This document shows, piece after piece, positions 1-10,805 of a stretch of 48,093 bases of DNA (position 1 is its first letter; each line of letters starts with the position of its first letter). The position numbers and the translations under genes were made by a program. Location: contig NW_013171839.1 of the NCBI RefSeq assembly GCF_000151665.1, positions 27,501 to 75,593 on the forward strand. Direction: 5' to 3'. Below the pieces are notes generated by a model. That model was given only the letters and a program-made list of their open reading frames with translations. It was not told where the DNA came from and did not search any database. The stretch comes from Blastocystis hominis. Its lineage: Eukaryota > Sar > Bigyra > Opalinata > Blastocystidae.

Positions 1-161
1 AATTGAATTGAACTGAACTGAACTATCTGGATTAGTTAATCAGGTGTGGGAGTTCGTTATTGTTGGGTGAAATGATAACACTCGAAAAACTCGTATTTGT
101 AGTATTGAAACACCTCCAAGAGCAAGTGACAAGACATGTATAATATTGATTGTACTTGGCG

Positions 162-3100
162 ATGAATAAGAAGAAGTCGAGACGAGGTAGAAGAGGAAAA
201 CCGAAGAAGAAAGAGAAAGGAAACGAGGAAGGCCGTAAAGACTCGGATACGACACAGGAAGTAGTGTGTGAACCCAGAAAGGGCGAACACCTGAGAATCT
301 ATGGATTGCTAGAGGGCAACGTGAAACTGGTGTACAAGTTGATATACCGGTTGGTGGAAGTGTGCGAACTGGAATCGATAGTGCAGGACGTCCGAGTGAC
401 AATTCTCCGCAAAATTGGCCAAGAGCGCTTCTTCAAAGTGACTGGGAAGGGAATCACGAACGATAAGTTTGTGACCCCTTTCTCGGTGCTTGGGAACCAT
501 ATGGGATTCCGAGTGAGAGTGTTCCTCCAGAATCCCCGGCGACCAAAGGGGAAGAAATACCAATTTGACAGGAGACTGGTGTACGGCGTGGCAACCCATA
601 ATGTAGGGACAGTGAAGAAGAAGAAGATCGAAATCCTGAACTACATGAATGAGGTGGGTGCGAACGTATTGGCGCTACAGGAGACGAAACGGACGGAACG
701 TGATGAAGTTTGGAAAGTTCCGGGCTGTGTGGTTTTCGAACACCGGCCGAAGAAGCTGGCGAAAGGAAACCTGGGAATAGCGACGATCGTTCAGAGAGAC
801 ATGTTTCCCGAGGTGCTCGAGATCACAGAGAATATGATCTGGGATCCGGTGTGGTACGAGGCGAGAAGAAGCTTGTGATCTGCAACGTGTACATCCCTAC
901 AGCGAATGCTGGGGGGAAGAAGGAAGTGGTGATAGAAGATCTGAAGAAGAAGATAATGGGTTACGCGGGAGATAGGAAGAATGTGAATTTAGTTAGTGGT
1001 AATGGGAGACTTCAACATGACTCCCTCGGAGGTGAAGAACTGGATTCGAGGCCAGCAGATCCCCGTGGAGGTAGCTCCAATGGGGAGAGGAGAAGTAACC
1101 TTCAAGAGAGGAAGGAGTACAAGCGTTATCGACTACATTCTACATTCGATTGGAGGGAAAGCAAAGTGTAGCCAAGTCTCGGTAGTGGATTCGAAAATCT
1201 CAGATCATAATGGATTATCTGCAACTCTGAGTTTTGTGCAGAAGACTTCAGGTCCGGTGTACAAAAGTGTGAACCGATTTGCAGTACTCCGACGCTTGGA
1301 GGATGATTTGGATGACTCCAAGTTTGACATCAGCCGGTACCAGGGGTTGATAGAGGGCGAGAGTAGCGAGGCTGTGTCTCGATTCCTAGTGGAATTGAAA
1401 GACTCGCTGGAGCAGAAAGGAATGGTCCGAACGCCCAAACCTGGTAAAAGAGTAAAGAAGCCGTTTCCGAGGAAGATAAAGAGATTGGCGGAGAAGAGAC
1501 GGAATTTACTGAAGAAGAGACACAGAGGAGAGGAACTATCGCAGGAAGAGAGAGCCCTGATGAAGAAGTGCCAGCGAACCATAAAGCAGTACAAGGAAGA
1601 AGAGAAGATACGTGCGATTCATAGCGGTATAGAATCCCAACTCCGGAATGATAGCCGCAGACTGTGGCAATGGATAGGGAAACAGCTGAACGAGGAAAAG
1701 AGCAGGAAGGCGATGGTGATAAAGGATCCTGCAAGTGGTAGGCTGTGTACCGATGAGCACGAAGTGGCTGACTTGTGGGCTGAACACTACAGGAAGCTAG
1801 GGTCAAAGGGAAATGGCCATAGCAAGGATCTCGGATACTGGGAGAACTTTGAGGTGAACAAGCCTCAAAACCAGGGTATGTGCGGGAGCGAAGAGTACTG
1901 GAATAAGGACATATCCTGGAAGGAGGTTCGAGAAGTAGTGAAGACGATGGCAAACGGGAAGGCCTCGGGTATAGATGGTATTCCAGGAGAAGTGTACAAG
2001 GCAATAACGCGAAATAAGTGGCCTCGAGGGGATCGAGGATTAGCGTACATATTGCTGAGAGTACTGAATGCCATCTTCCATGGGAACATACCAGAGGACT
2101 TGATGACTTCTACGGTAGTTTCGGTACCGAAAAAGGGAGATTTGACGGACATGAACAATTACAGAGGTATCAGTTTGATGCCTGTGTGCGTGAAGATCGT
2201 GGCGGCAGTGATAGCTTGTCGTATCAGCTCCGTCTTTGAGAAGGAGCACTTCCTGTCGGATGCCCAGGCGGGTTTCCGCCCAGAACAGGAGTGTGTAGGG
2301 CAGGTCGGAGCTTTGATCGAGATTATACAACGATGGACTATCGAAGCGCGAGCGGTGAAAAATCGAATAAGGCTGCCGGAAGACGAGTTGCAGGCTTTTG
2401 CATGCTTTATCGATTTTAAGAAGGCGTACGATACGGTCCCCCATGAAGCACTGTTGTATAAGTTACGAGCTTACGGGATATCGGGTAAAACGTACAATTT
2501 TATCCGAACCCTGTATGACCGATCTTATATAAGCGTACGAGTGGGTCAATTGCGATCCCCGAAAGTACCCTTAGAGAGAGGTCTACGTCAAGGCTGTCCA
2601 CTATCTCCGATATTGTTCTCGATCTTCATTAACGATATCCTCCCTAAGCCAAAGAAGAGACTATTCTCTTGGGAACCCAAGGTTGAGGGTTTGATGTTTG
2701 CGGATGACATCGTGGTATTTGCAAGGACGGCAGACAGATTGCAGAAGTTGCTGGATCATGTCTCGGAGTGGGCGAATACATGGGAGATGTCTGTGGGGCA
2801 TGCCAAATGTGGTGTGATGTTATTTGGTACTGCCGAGGAGAACGCAAACTATGAAGGAAGAGAATGGATTCTCCAAGGAGAACCGATAGCGGTAGTTGAG
2901 GAATATACCTACTTAGGAGTGAAGATCACCCCCAAACTGGACAGGAGAGATATGAGGGATGCGAGAATTGGGAGGATGGAGATGCTCCTAGGTAGCCAAA
3001 AGCGATTCCTATGCAACTACAGAATTCCGGCACAGTTAAGAGTCAAAGTACTTCAGAGTGTAGTGCTGACATCTAGGCTCTATGGAGCAGAAGTATGGGG

Positions 3101-5381
3101 CGGAAACAAGGAGGAGGCACAGAAGGTACAAAATGTGCTAAACAAAGGTCTCAATTACATCCTACAAGCCACCGGGAAGTTTACCGCATGCATTCCATCG
3201 TTGGAACTGGAGTTGGATATGCCTCCGGTGTATCCTATTCTGGTGTCAAAGCGATTGCGATGCATGTGGAAGGGGAGGTGGTTGAGTCGCACGTTGGGCG
3301 ATCTCATAGATAGTAGGCTGGAATGGTGGTCAACGAAGAACACCTACCTGAAGACGACGGAGAGGATAGCACAGGAAGTGCTGCAGACGGTAGGTAGAGG
3401 GATCATCGATGATCACCTGGCATGCGGTAAGGAGGTTCCGGCGCGGTGGCTAGATGAGAGGCGGAAGTGCCATGTCCAGATGGCATTCGAGATGTGGGGT
3501 GGAGAGCCACGAAACGGAAATCCTTTTTCGGCCAGAGATCTGGTACGGAGGATGATTCCACGCCTTTGGATACGCCAGCTGCAGGAGAGCGATGCGCAGT
3601 TTCTGAGGACGTACTTGACAAGAGGACGAGCCATCAACCGGCGCTACCTGGATCTGTGGTTCAGGCATCCGGAGTTGGCTAGAGGGTGTCAGGTAATCCT
3701 AGAAATGCGCTGTGGGAGCTGGTGTTGTGTGGAGACGCGCTACCCTAAGCTAGAGGGGCCAGAAGGGTGTAAGTGTCCTTGCTGTGGAGAGTGCGAGAGG
3801 GAGACCCTAGAGCACTTCCTCTTCAAATGCCGGAGATATATGAAAGAAAGATTGGCTTTGGTCCGGAGGATCAGGGAGAGGCTCACGTTGGGCGAGGAGC
3901 GTGACGTGGAGCCCCTGATCCGGATGGTTCTCGGATTGGATGATGTGTCGACCCACAAAGCAGAAGTACAGGGAGTGAAAAGGAAGTCTGTGAAGAGGGA
4001 TGCTCTACCTCTGCCCGATAGTCCGAACGACTCAGAGGCAGCTAGTAGGTTGACACGAGTGTTAGAGAAGGACACAAGTCCGAGACGCGGAGGGACAAAG
4101 TCGGATCTTAGTGTTGGACCTGCAAGGGGAGATCAAGTAGAGAGCGGGAGAGTTTCGACGCCTGGGGGCGTGCCTAAGAGGGAACAGTTAGTTGTGTCGC
4201 TATCACACCCACCAACTAGCTTTTCGGCGCCGGTTAAGGTGACCTCTTTGCCACAGGTACCGGGTAGGAAGAAGAGTAGACAGTCTGGAATCGACGAGTT
4301 TTTCAAGATCGCGGCCAAGTGCTCAGACAAGGACAAGGATTTATCTGCGGACAAGACTTCAGACAAGACTTCGGACAAGGACAAGACTTTGGACAAGACT
4401 GGAACAAGGACAAGATCAAGATGGACTGACAGTAGGAGGACTGTCTTGGACCCGTCGAACCGAAAACGTCTACGACTGGTACAGGAGAGGACATGGAGAG
4501 ACACCCACGGATTGTCGACAAACGACAGATCTACTTCAGACAATGAGCCAATAGAGTCTCTGCTGGCTTTCAAGTTACGCAACGATCGTGTTGCACAAGG
4601 ATCGAAAGGAGTGACACACCGACAGTCACCCACGGATGACGAGGATTCTCAGACCCCCGAGATTATACCTTTAATCGATAGGAAGGATACGGAATGTCAG
4701 ACCCTACGGACGACTGGGAAGAGCTTACCGATAACTGGAATTACTCCGGACAAGAACGACGAAGGTTCTCGCGCTGTTTCTACGACTGCTTCGACGACTG
4801 CTAATTCGACGTTTTCGACTGCGGATTCTGGTGACGCGTGTCAAGTTTCTACTCATATCGCTGTGGACAGCCGATTTCGCCCATGTCTATTGTGTAAGGA
4901 CCCGGTGGATTTGAGGGGCTCGCTACGTGGCTTTGGTGATTGCAGTGTTATTCCGAGAGGATCCTTGGGACGGAGGGTCATTCAAAGAATTTATTGTTCA
5001 GACTGGAGAGATATTGTTAAGGGTTCGATGAGAAATGGTTTTGGCTCTGTGTGTACCTCGTCTGGGGAGAATCATGGTTCGGATAGCCATGGGAGGGATA
5101 ATTGGGTCCCGAACACAGGAAGGAAGGACTGTGAGGAAATCCAGACACCAGGTATTGGTTGTGAGAAGTTCTTTGGGGAGAGGAGCGAGTTGGTTGTATG
5201 TGAGGAACTAGCAAAATTTTTGCAAAGCACTCACTATGATCGGCTTACTCTTTTTGGTATTTGGAGCAGAGGGATAGCAAGCAGACCCAAGAGGTCGGCT
5301 ACTGGGAAGAAGTCCAAGGCCGGAAGGTACGGACGTAACAGGCGGTCAACGGCCCGCTCAAGATCTCCTGCAGGTCAATAA
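162..5381 (+). pseudogene. LINE endonuclease-reverse transcriptase protein, frame broken in the endonuclease
   Basis: The first ATG at 162 opens a lysine/arginine-rich start (MNKKKSRRGRRGKPKKKEK), a likely nuclear signal. An apurinic-type endonuclease follows (VLALQETK near 670-700, ICNVYIP near 878, GDFN near 1003, SDHNGL near 1201). The frame shifts near 850 and returns near 995, so the endonuclease cannot be read through. From about 996 to 5381 the frame is open: reverse transcriptase with FIDFKKAYDTVP, RGLRQGCPLSPILF and the catalytic FADD, then a Cys/His cluster (CKCPCCGECERETLEHFLFKC) like the zinc region after many LINE polymerases. The last 500 residues are unusual: an SDKDKT-rich stretch, a PCNA-box sequence at 4281-4304, and a basic C-terminus. 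The stop TAA is directly followed by the TTTG tail, so there is no 3' untranslated region. Confidence 0.9.
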
Positions 5382-5416
5382 TTTGTTTGTTTGTTTGTTT
5401 GTTAACCCTAACCCTA
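5382..5416 (+). repeat. LINE tail (TTTG)5 plus telomere-like repeat
   Basis: Five exact TTTG units start one base after the LINE stop codon. They run straight into TTAACCCTAACCCTA, whose complement is TTAGGG-type telomere sequence. The other tails in this window join similar sequence. Confidence 0.9.
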
Positions 5417-5418
5417 GG

Positions 5419-5535
5419 AGAACGGCCATATCTGATGGAAAGCGCCCTAACCCGTCTGATCTAGGAAGCTAAGTCATCACGAGTCGAGTTAGTACCAGTG
5501 TGGGTGACTCGTTGAGAAGTCTCGATGCTGTTCTT
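5419..5535 (+). rRNA. 5S ribosomal RNA
   Basis: The sequence has the 5S fold and conserved blocks. The ends pair (AGAACGGC near 5420 with GCTGTTCT near 5527). The loop C region CGTCTGATCTAGGAAGCTAA and the internal promoter box GTTAGTACCAGTGTGGGTGA are both present, and a TTTT terminator ends at 5537. Length is about 117 bases, as expected. It sits 2 bases after the telomere-like end of the first LINE copy and is fused downstream to a LINE 3' end. It may be a working 5S gene, or a retrocopy made together with the LINE tail; sequence alone cannot decide. Confidence 0.87.
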
Positions 5536-5688
5536 TTAAAAGAGGGATAGCAAGCAGACCCAAGAGGTCGGCTACTGGGAAGAAGTCCAAGGCCGGAAGG
5601 TACGGACGTAACAGGCGGTCAACGGCCCGCTCAAGATCTCCTGCAGGTCAATGAATTGTTTGTTTGTTTGTTTGTTACCCTACCCTAG
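5419..5688 (+). mobile_element. 5S rRNA-LINE chimera, candidate 5S-derived SINE
   Basis: A complete 5S rRNA with its TTTT end is joined through AAAA to the last 115 bases of the LINE (5540-5655), then TTTG units and TTACCCTACCCTAG. This is the order of a 5S-headed SINE: polymerase III head, LINE tail recognised by the reverse transcriptase, simple-repeat end. It could also be a single template-switch chimera, or a 5' truncated LINE that landed at the end of a real 5S gene. Only one copy is visible here. Confidence 0.55.
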
Positions 5689-6600
5689 ACACCCACGGAT
5701 TGTCGACAAACGACAGATCTACTTCAGACAATGAGCCAATAGAGTCTCTGCTGGCTTTCAAGTTACGCAACGATCGTGTTGCACAAGGATCGAAAGGGGT
5801 GACACACCGGCAGTCACCCACGGATGATGAGGATTCTCAGACCCCCGAGATTATACCTTTAATCGATAGGAAGGATACGGAATGTCAGACCCTACGGACG
5901 ACTGGGAAGAGCTTACCGATAACTGGAATTACTCCGGACAAGAACGACGAAGGTTCTCGCGCTGTTTCTACGACTGCTTCGACGACTGCTAATTCGACGT
6001 TTTCGACTGCGGATTCTGGTGACGCGTGTCAAGTTTCTACTCATATCGCTGTGGACAGCCGATTTCGCCCATGTCTATTGTGTAAGGACCCGGTGGATGT
6101 GAGAGGCTCGCTACGTGGCTTTGGTGATTGCAGTGTTATTCCGAGAGGATCCTTGGGACGGAGGGTCATTCAAAGAATTTATTGTTCAGACTGGAGAGAT
6201 ATTGTCAAGGGTTCGATGAGAAATGGTTTTGGCTCTGTGTGTACCTCGTCTGGGGAGAATCATAGTTCGGATAGCCATGGGAGGGATAATTGGGTCCCGA
6301 ACACAGGAAGGAAGGACTGTGAGGAAATCCAGGCACCAGGTATTAGTTGTGAGAAGTTCTTTGGGGAGAGGAGTGAGTTGGTTGTATGTGAGGAACTAGC
6401 AAAATTTTTGCAAAGCACTCACTATGATCGGCTTACTCTTTTTGGTATTTGGAGCAGAGGGATAGCAAGCAGACCCAAGAGGTCGGCTACTGGGAAGAAG
6501 TCCAAGGCCGGAAGGTACGGACGTAACAGGCGGTCAACGGCCCGCTCAAGATCTCCTGCAGGTCAATGAATTGTTTGTTTGTTTGTTTTTTGTTAACCCT
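5689..6600 (+). mobile_element. LINE copy, 5' truncated, with tail
   Basis: This copy begins at ACACCCACGGATTG, equal to position 4501 of the first copy, and keeps the same reading frame to the end (TGA near 6567). It differs from the first copy at only a small number of sites, so both are young. The tail is TTTG units, a T-rich stretch and TTAACCCT. Its 5' end abuts the telomere-like end of the 5S-LINE unit with no unrelated sequence between. Confidence 0.9.
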
Positions 6601-8461
6601 CTCACATCCACCGGGTCCTTACACAATAGACATGGGCGAAATCGGCTGTCCACAGCGATATGAGTAGAAACTTGACACGCGTCACCAGAATCCGCAGTCG
6701 AAAACGTCGAATTAGCAGTCGTCGAAGCAGTCGTAGAAACAGCGCGAGAACCTTCGTCGTTCTTGTCCGGAGTAATTCCAGTTATCGGTAAGTTCTTCCC
6801 AGTCGTCCGTAGGGTCTGACATTCCGTATCCTTCCTATCGATTAAAGGTATAATCTCGGGGGTCTGAGAATCCTCGTCATCCGTGGGTGACTGTCGGTGT
6901 GTCACCCCTTTCGATCCTTGTGCAACACGATCGTTGCGTAACTTGAAAGCCAGCAGAGACTCTATTGGCTCATTGTCTGAAGTAGATCTGTCGTTTGTCG
7001 ACAATCCGTGGGTGTCTCTCCATGTCCTCTCCTGTACCAGTCGTAGACGTTTTCGGTTCGACGGGTCCAAGACAATCCTCCTACTGTCAGTCCATCTTGA
7101 TCTTGTCCTTGTTCCAGTCTTGTCCTTGTCCGAAGTCTTGTCCTTGTCCGAAGTCTTGTCCGCAGATAAATCCTTGTCCTTGTCTGAGCACTTGGTCGCG
7201 ATCTTGAAAAACTCGTCGATTCCAGACTGTCTATTCTTCTTCCTACCCGGTACCTGTGGCAAAGAGGTCACCTTAACCGGCGCCGAAAAGCTAGTTGGTG
7301 GGTGTGATAGCGACTCAACTAACCAACTTTTCCCTCTTAGGTACGCCCCCAGGCGTCGAAACTCTCCCGCTCTCTACTTGATCTCCCCTTGCAGGTCCAA
7401 CACTAAGATCCGACATTGTCCCTCCGCGTCTCGGACTTGTGTCCTTCTCTAGCGCTCGTGTCAACCTACTAGCTGCCTCTGAGTCGTTCGGACTATCGGG
7501 CAGAGGTAGGACATCCCTCTTCACAGACTTCTTCTTCACTCCCTGTACTTCTGCTTTGTGGGTCGACACATCATCCAATCCGAGAACCATCCGGATCAGA
7601 GAAAGGCTCCACGTCACACTCCTCGCCCAACGTGAGCCTCTCCCTGATCCTCCGGACCAAAGCCAATCTTTCTTTCATATATCTCCGGCATTTGAAGAGG
7701 AAGTGCTCTAGAGTCTCCCTCTCGCACTCTCCGCAGCAAGGACACTTACACCCTTCTGGCCCCTCTAGCTTAGGGTAGCGCGTCTCCACACAACACCAGC
7801 TCCCACAGCGCATTTCCAGGATTACCTGACACCCTCTAGCCAACTCCGGATGCCTGAACCACAAGTCCAGGTAGCGCCGGTTGATGGCTCGTCCTCTTGT
7901 CAAGTACGTCCTCAGAAACTGCGCAGTGCTCTCCTGCAGCTGGCGTATCCAAAGGCGTGGAATCATCCTCCGTACCAGATCTCTGGCCGAAAAAGGATTT
8001 CCGTTTCGTGGCTCTCCACCCCACATCTCGAATGCCATCTGGACATGGCACTTCCGCCTCTCATCTAGCCACCGCGCCGGAACCTCCTTACCGCATGCCA
8101 GGTGATCATCGATGATCCCTCTACCTACCGTCTGCAGCACTTCCTGTGCTATCCTCTCCGTCGTCTTCAGGTAGGTGTTCTTCGTTGACCACCATTCCAG
8201 CCTACTATCTATGAGATCGCCCAACGTGCGACTCAACCACCTCCCCTTCCACATGCATCGCAATCGCTTTGACACCAGAATAGGATACACCGGAGGCATA
8301 TCCAACTCCAGTTCCAACGATGGAATGCATGCGGTAAACTTCCCGGTGGCTTGTAGGATGTAATTGAGACCTTTGTTTAGCACATTTTGTACCTTCTGTG
8401 CCTCCTCCTTGTTTCCGCCCCATACTTCTGCTCCATAGAGCCTAGATGTCAGCACTACACT
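6601..8461 (-). mobile_element. LINE copy, inverted and cut at both ends
   Basis: Read on the minus strand, this matches positions of about 3058-4917 of the first copy: the end of the reverse transcriptase region, the Cys/His cluster, the PCNA-box sequence and the SDKDKT repeats. It lacks the 5' two thirds and the last 500 bases with the tail. A small insertion near 7606 and a further break near 7315 disrupt the frame. The number of SDKDKT units differs from the first copy. Its 3' cut meets the tail of the preceding copy at 6600, and its 5' cut meets a Polinton-type polymerase fragment at about 8466. Confidence 0.9.
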
Positions 8462-8465
8462 TAGA

Positions 8466-8536
8466 AGTTGTACAAACAACAATAGATGGATTTTGGATGA
8501 TAATTCGCACACAGTGGTTTGTGGGCATTACAAATT
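8466..8536 (+). mobile_element. Fossil scrap of Polinton-type DNA polymerase B (C-terminal end)
   Basis: The plus-strand translation contains NRWILDDN followed by HT and GHY-L, the same order as the last residues of the large polymerase at 41547. This is a short broken remnant of a second copy of that virus-derived family, cut by the LINE fragment beside it. It is more diverged than the polymerase at 41547, so it is probably older. Confidence 0.6.
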
Positions 8537-9450
8537 AAGCATAATTAAAGGACATTAGAAATCACTATAATACCCTTTGGAGTCCGCTGCATTTTCTGCC
8601 TCGCTACTTTGTCGGTGCGATGAATCGTTCCCCACTACTTGCACCCAAATGTCAATGATGCCTTTTGTGAGAAAAGCATTAACACTTGCCAATCCTCAGT
8701 AGTAAAGGAATGACTCGTTTTATGCAAAATTTGGTTGCTAACCGATGATTGTCGACCTGGCAGCCTAAGAACCATGAATACTCAGAGTCGGTTGGTCGAT
8801 TACAACGTCAGATAAAGGGTAATAATTGTCATCACGGTGCAAGAGAGGTCGAAATATCGGTTACCACATTAGTGCAAAACGCATCAATTCTTTACTACTT
8901 TTAACGATTTCTAATACCACAATACTTTACCACCACCGATCGTTAAAATAGCCTATTTCACCAAGGTTTAAACCCACCTCAAGTTTCCTATTTTCCGTTT
9001 CATATCCACCCAAGACCACTCTAATAATCACACTCATTTCGCTGAAATCGACATGCTTGGAGATCTTACTGGAGGTCACTGAGGATAGGGGGATCGAGAG
9101 TGGAGGATGGGATCTTTTGTAGCAGACCGCTCTCTCTTCTGTGGAGGGGGTTGATGCAGATCTCATGAAGAGAACAGGGGTGAGGATCGAGGAGTTTTTC
9201 TTTTTCTTTCATGTGCTCTCGGCGTGCCTAAGAGAAGTGTTGGGTCACAGCACACCAAGAGAAGGAGCGAAGGAAGGGTATATGGAGAGTGCCAAGAATC
9301 TGGATAGAGGACTACGAACCAATCCACAAAGACAACAATTTATGGAAATATCGAGTATTGATGGCCTCCTAACATGCCTGGGACCTCACCACTTTCACTT
9401 TCACTTCACACAAAGTACTAGTATTTCACACAATAAATATCATGAATTCA
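8537..9450. other. Interval with no recognised gene
   Basis: No coding region with support, RNA gene or clear repeat was seen in these 900 bases. It may be decayed flank of the polymerase scrap on its left. It ends in AATTC/AATTG short repeats that lead into the next element. Confidence 0.5.
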
Positions 9451-9880
9451 ATTGAATTCAATTGAATTGAATTGATTAGATTAGTTAATCAGGTGTGGGA
9501 GTTCGTTATTGTTGGGTGAAATGATAGCACCCGAAAAACTCGTATTGATGGTGTTGAAACGCCTCCAAGAGCACGTGACAAGACGAGTTTAATATTGATT
9601 GTACTTGGAGAAGAAGTATACGATTCTTGATGAAGTGTATCCACAAGGAAGACTGGTTTTCCACAGTTTAGGAAGAATGAGAGGTTAGTGAAGAGCCGAA
9701 GGACGTCAACGAAGAGTTCGGTGGAGGTGTCTGTGAAAGAACCGGTTGAAAGTACTGAAGATAATCGGTTAAAAGAAGAAGTTGTGCAGATAGGTAGATA
9801 AAGAAGAAGAAGAAGAATGGAAGGACTCTTGTAAGAAGTTGAGAGAGGACAGTGAGAGAAAACAGCCTGAGGCAATCCCA

Positions 9881-10282
9881 ATGAACAAAGAAATGAAGAA
9901 GACGAAGAAGCATTCTAGTGATAAGAAATCGAAATCAAGAAGGACTGTTACGAAATCTCCCAACCACGGCAAAACTCCGATAAAAACGCAAGAGAAGAAT
10001 AGTGAGAACCGTGTGAAGAGACCTGGAGGTGAAAAGGAAGAAGTGGTGTTGCGACACATGGAGAGTAAAAGAGTGCGTTTGGAAGAGGAGGTCAAGCCGA
10101 TTGAACCAAAAGAGGTTTCGCCTTCAACAAAGGTAGAGTCGAGTTTGTTGGAAGAGAAGAAGGATTGTGAGCTTCCATGTGAGGAAGTGAAGAAAAAGAA
10201 GGAGAAAGAGAGCGAGAGCAAGAGCAGTATTGTAATCACAAGTTGTTCGGAGCAAAATGTTGATTCTCCCTATGTGTGGTAA
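9881..10282 (+). CDS. Lysine-rich protein of the non-autonomous element
   Basis: I do not recognise this protein. It is about 133 residues from the ATG at 9881, very rich in lysine and glutamate, starting MNKEMKKTKKHSSDKK, and lacks visible catalytic motifs. The start resembles the basic start of the LINE protein (MNKKKSRRGRR) only in composition. The stop overlaps the ATG of the next frame by 26 bases. A nucleic-acid-binding role, like the first proteins of many LINEs, is possible but not shown. It could also be the first piece of a protein continuing in the next frame. Confidence 0.4.
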   Translation: MNKEMKKTKKHSSDKKSKSRRTVTKSPNHGKTPIKTQEKNSENRVKRPGGEKEEVVLRHMESKRVRLEEEVKPIEPKEVSPSTKVESSLLEEKKDCELPCEEVKKKKEKESESKSSIVITSCSEQNVDSPYVW

Positions 10283-10805
10283 ACGATTTTTCGATTTTTT
10301 CAATTTTGTGTGGTGGAGAGGAAATAAGAAAGAGAATGCAAAGAAGACATTGGGAAACTCAAATTCGACAGGAATATTGAGTTTTGAAGCGGCTGTGAAA
10401 GAAGAATGGTGTGCAAATAAGAATGAAGCCAGCTTAAGTATGAGTGGGAAGAAGACGATGAATAGTGAATATATGAGTGAAGATAGTATGGAAAAGATAA
10501 CCAGTGATGACAAAGAAGACTTGAAGGTTTTGTGTAGTGATAATGAGAAGAAACGAGAGTGCGATTCATCAGAGAGGATGAATACCGTCCAACAGAAGAA
10601 TGACCCGCCGTATAAGAAGGTTCATTCTGAAATGTGGGATAAGAATGTGAATTTGGATACGCTACTTGATTTGGTGGATGAGGGGTCGATTTGTAGTAAA
10701 TTGAGACCAATTCGATCCGACAGTATATTTGCCTTCCCATCTGGGAAATTGAACACCGATTTATGTGCTTTGTCTTATCTTTGGGAAGAGAGAGGACATG
10801 GGTGA
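10257..10805 (+). CDS. Second reading frame of the non-autonomous element
   Basis: This frame of 182 residues is unrecognised. It overlaps the preceding one by 26 bases in another frame, and has an aromatic start (FFDFFNFVWW), a polar acidic middle and a C-terminal stretch with IFAFPSGKLNTDLCALSYLW. It ends before the part shared with the LINE. The overlap suggests a one-base break in one older frame or a deliberate frame change; one copy cannot separate these. Confidence 0.35.
   Translation: MLILPMCGKRFFDFFNFVWWRGNKKENAKKTLGNSNSTGILSFEAAVKEEWCANKNEASLSMSGKKTMNSEYMSEDSMEKITSDDKEDLKVLCSDNEKKRECDSSERMNTVQQKNDPPYKKVHSEMWDKNVNLDTLLDLVDEGSICSKLRPIRSDSIFAFPSGKLNTDLCALSYLWEERGHG

Larger units (their letters stand above)
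1..5416 (+). mobile_element. LINE (non-LTR retrotransposon), near full-length copy
   Basis: This copy has a 5' leader of about 160 bases, one long coding region for an endonuclease-reverse transcriptase protein, and a tail of five TTTG units (5382-5401) followed by telomere-like TTAACCCTAACCCTA. The leader from about position 30 matches the start of a second element at 9480, so the true 5' end probably lies within the first 30 bases, in short AATTG/AACTG repeats. No LTRs are present and no target-site duplication could be recognised. The coding frame is broken in the endonuclease, so this copy is probably not active, but the reverse transcriptase and everything downstream are open. The clade is not assigned. 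Confidence 0.9.

Noticed and set aside
5689-8461. Twin-priming (5' inversion) as the cause of the opposed LINE copies
   Set aside because: That process leaves the tail at the outer 3' end; here the tail lies in the middle, against the inverted piece.
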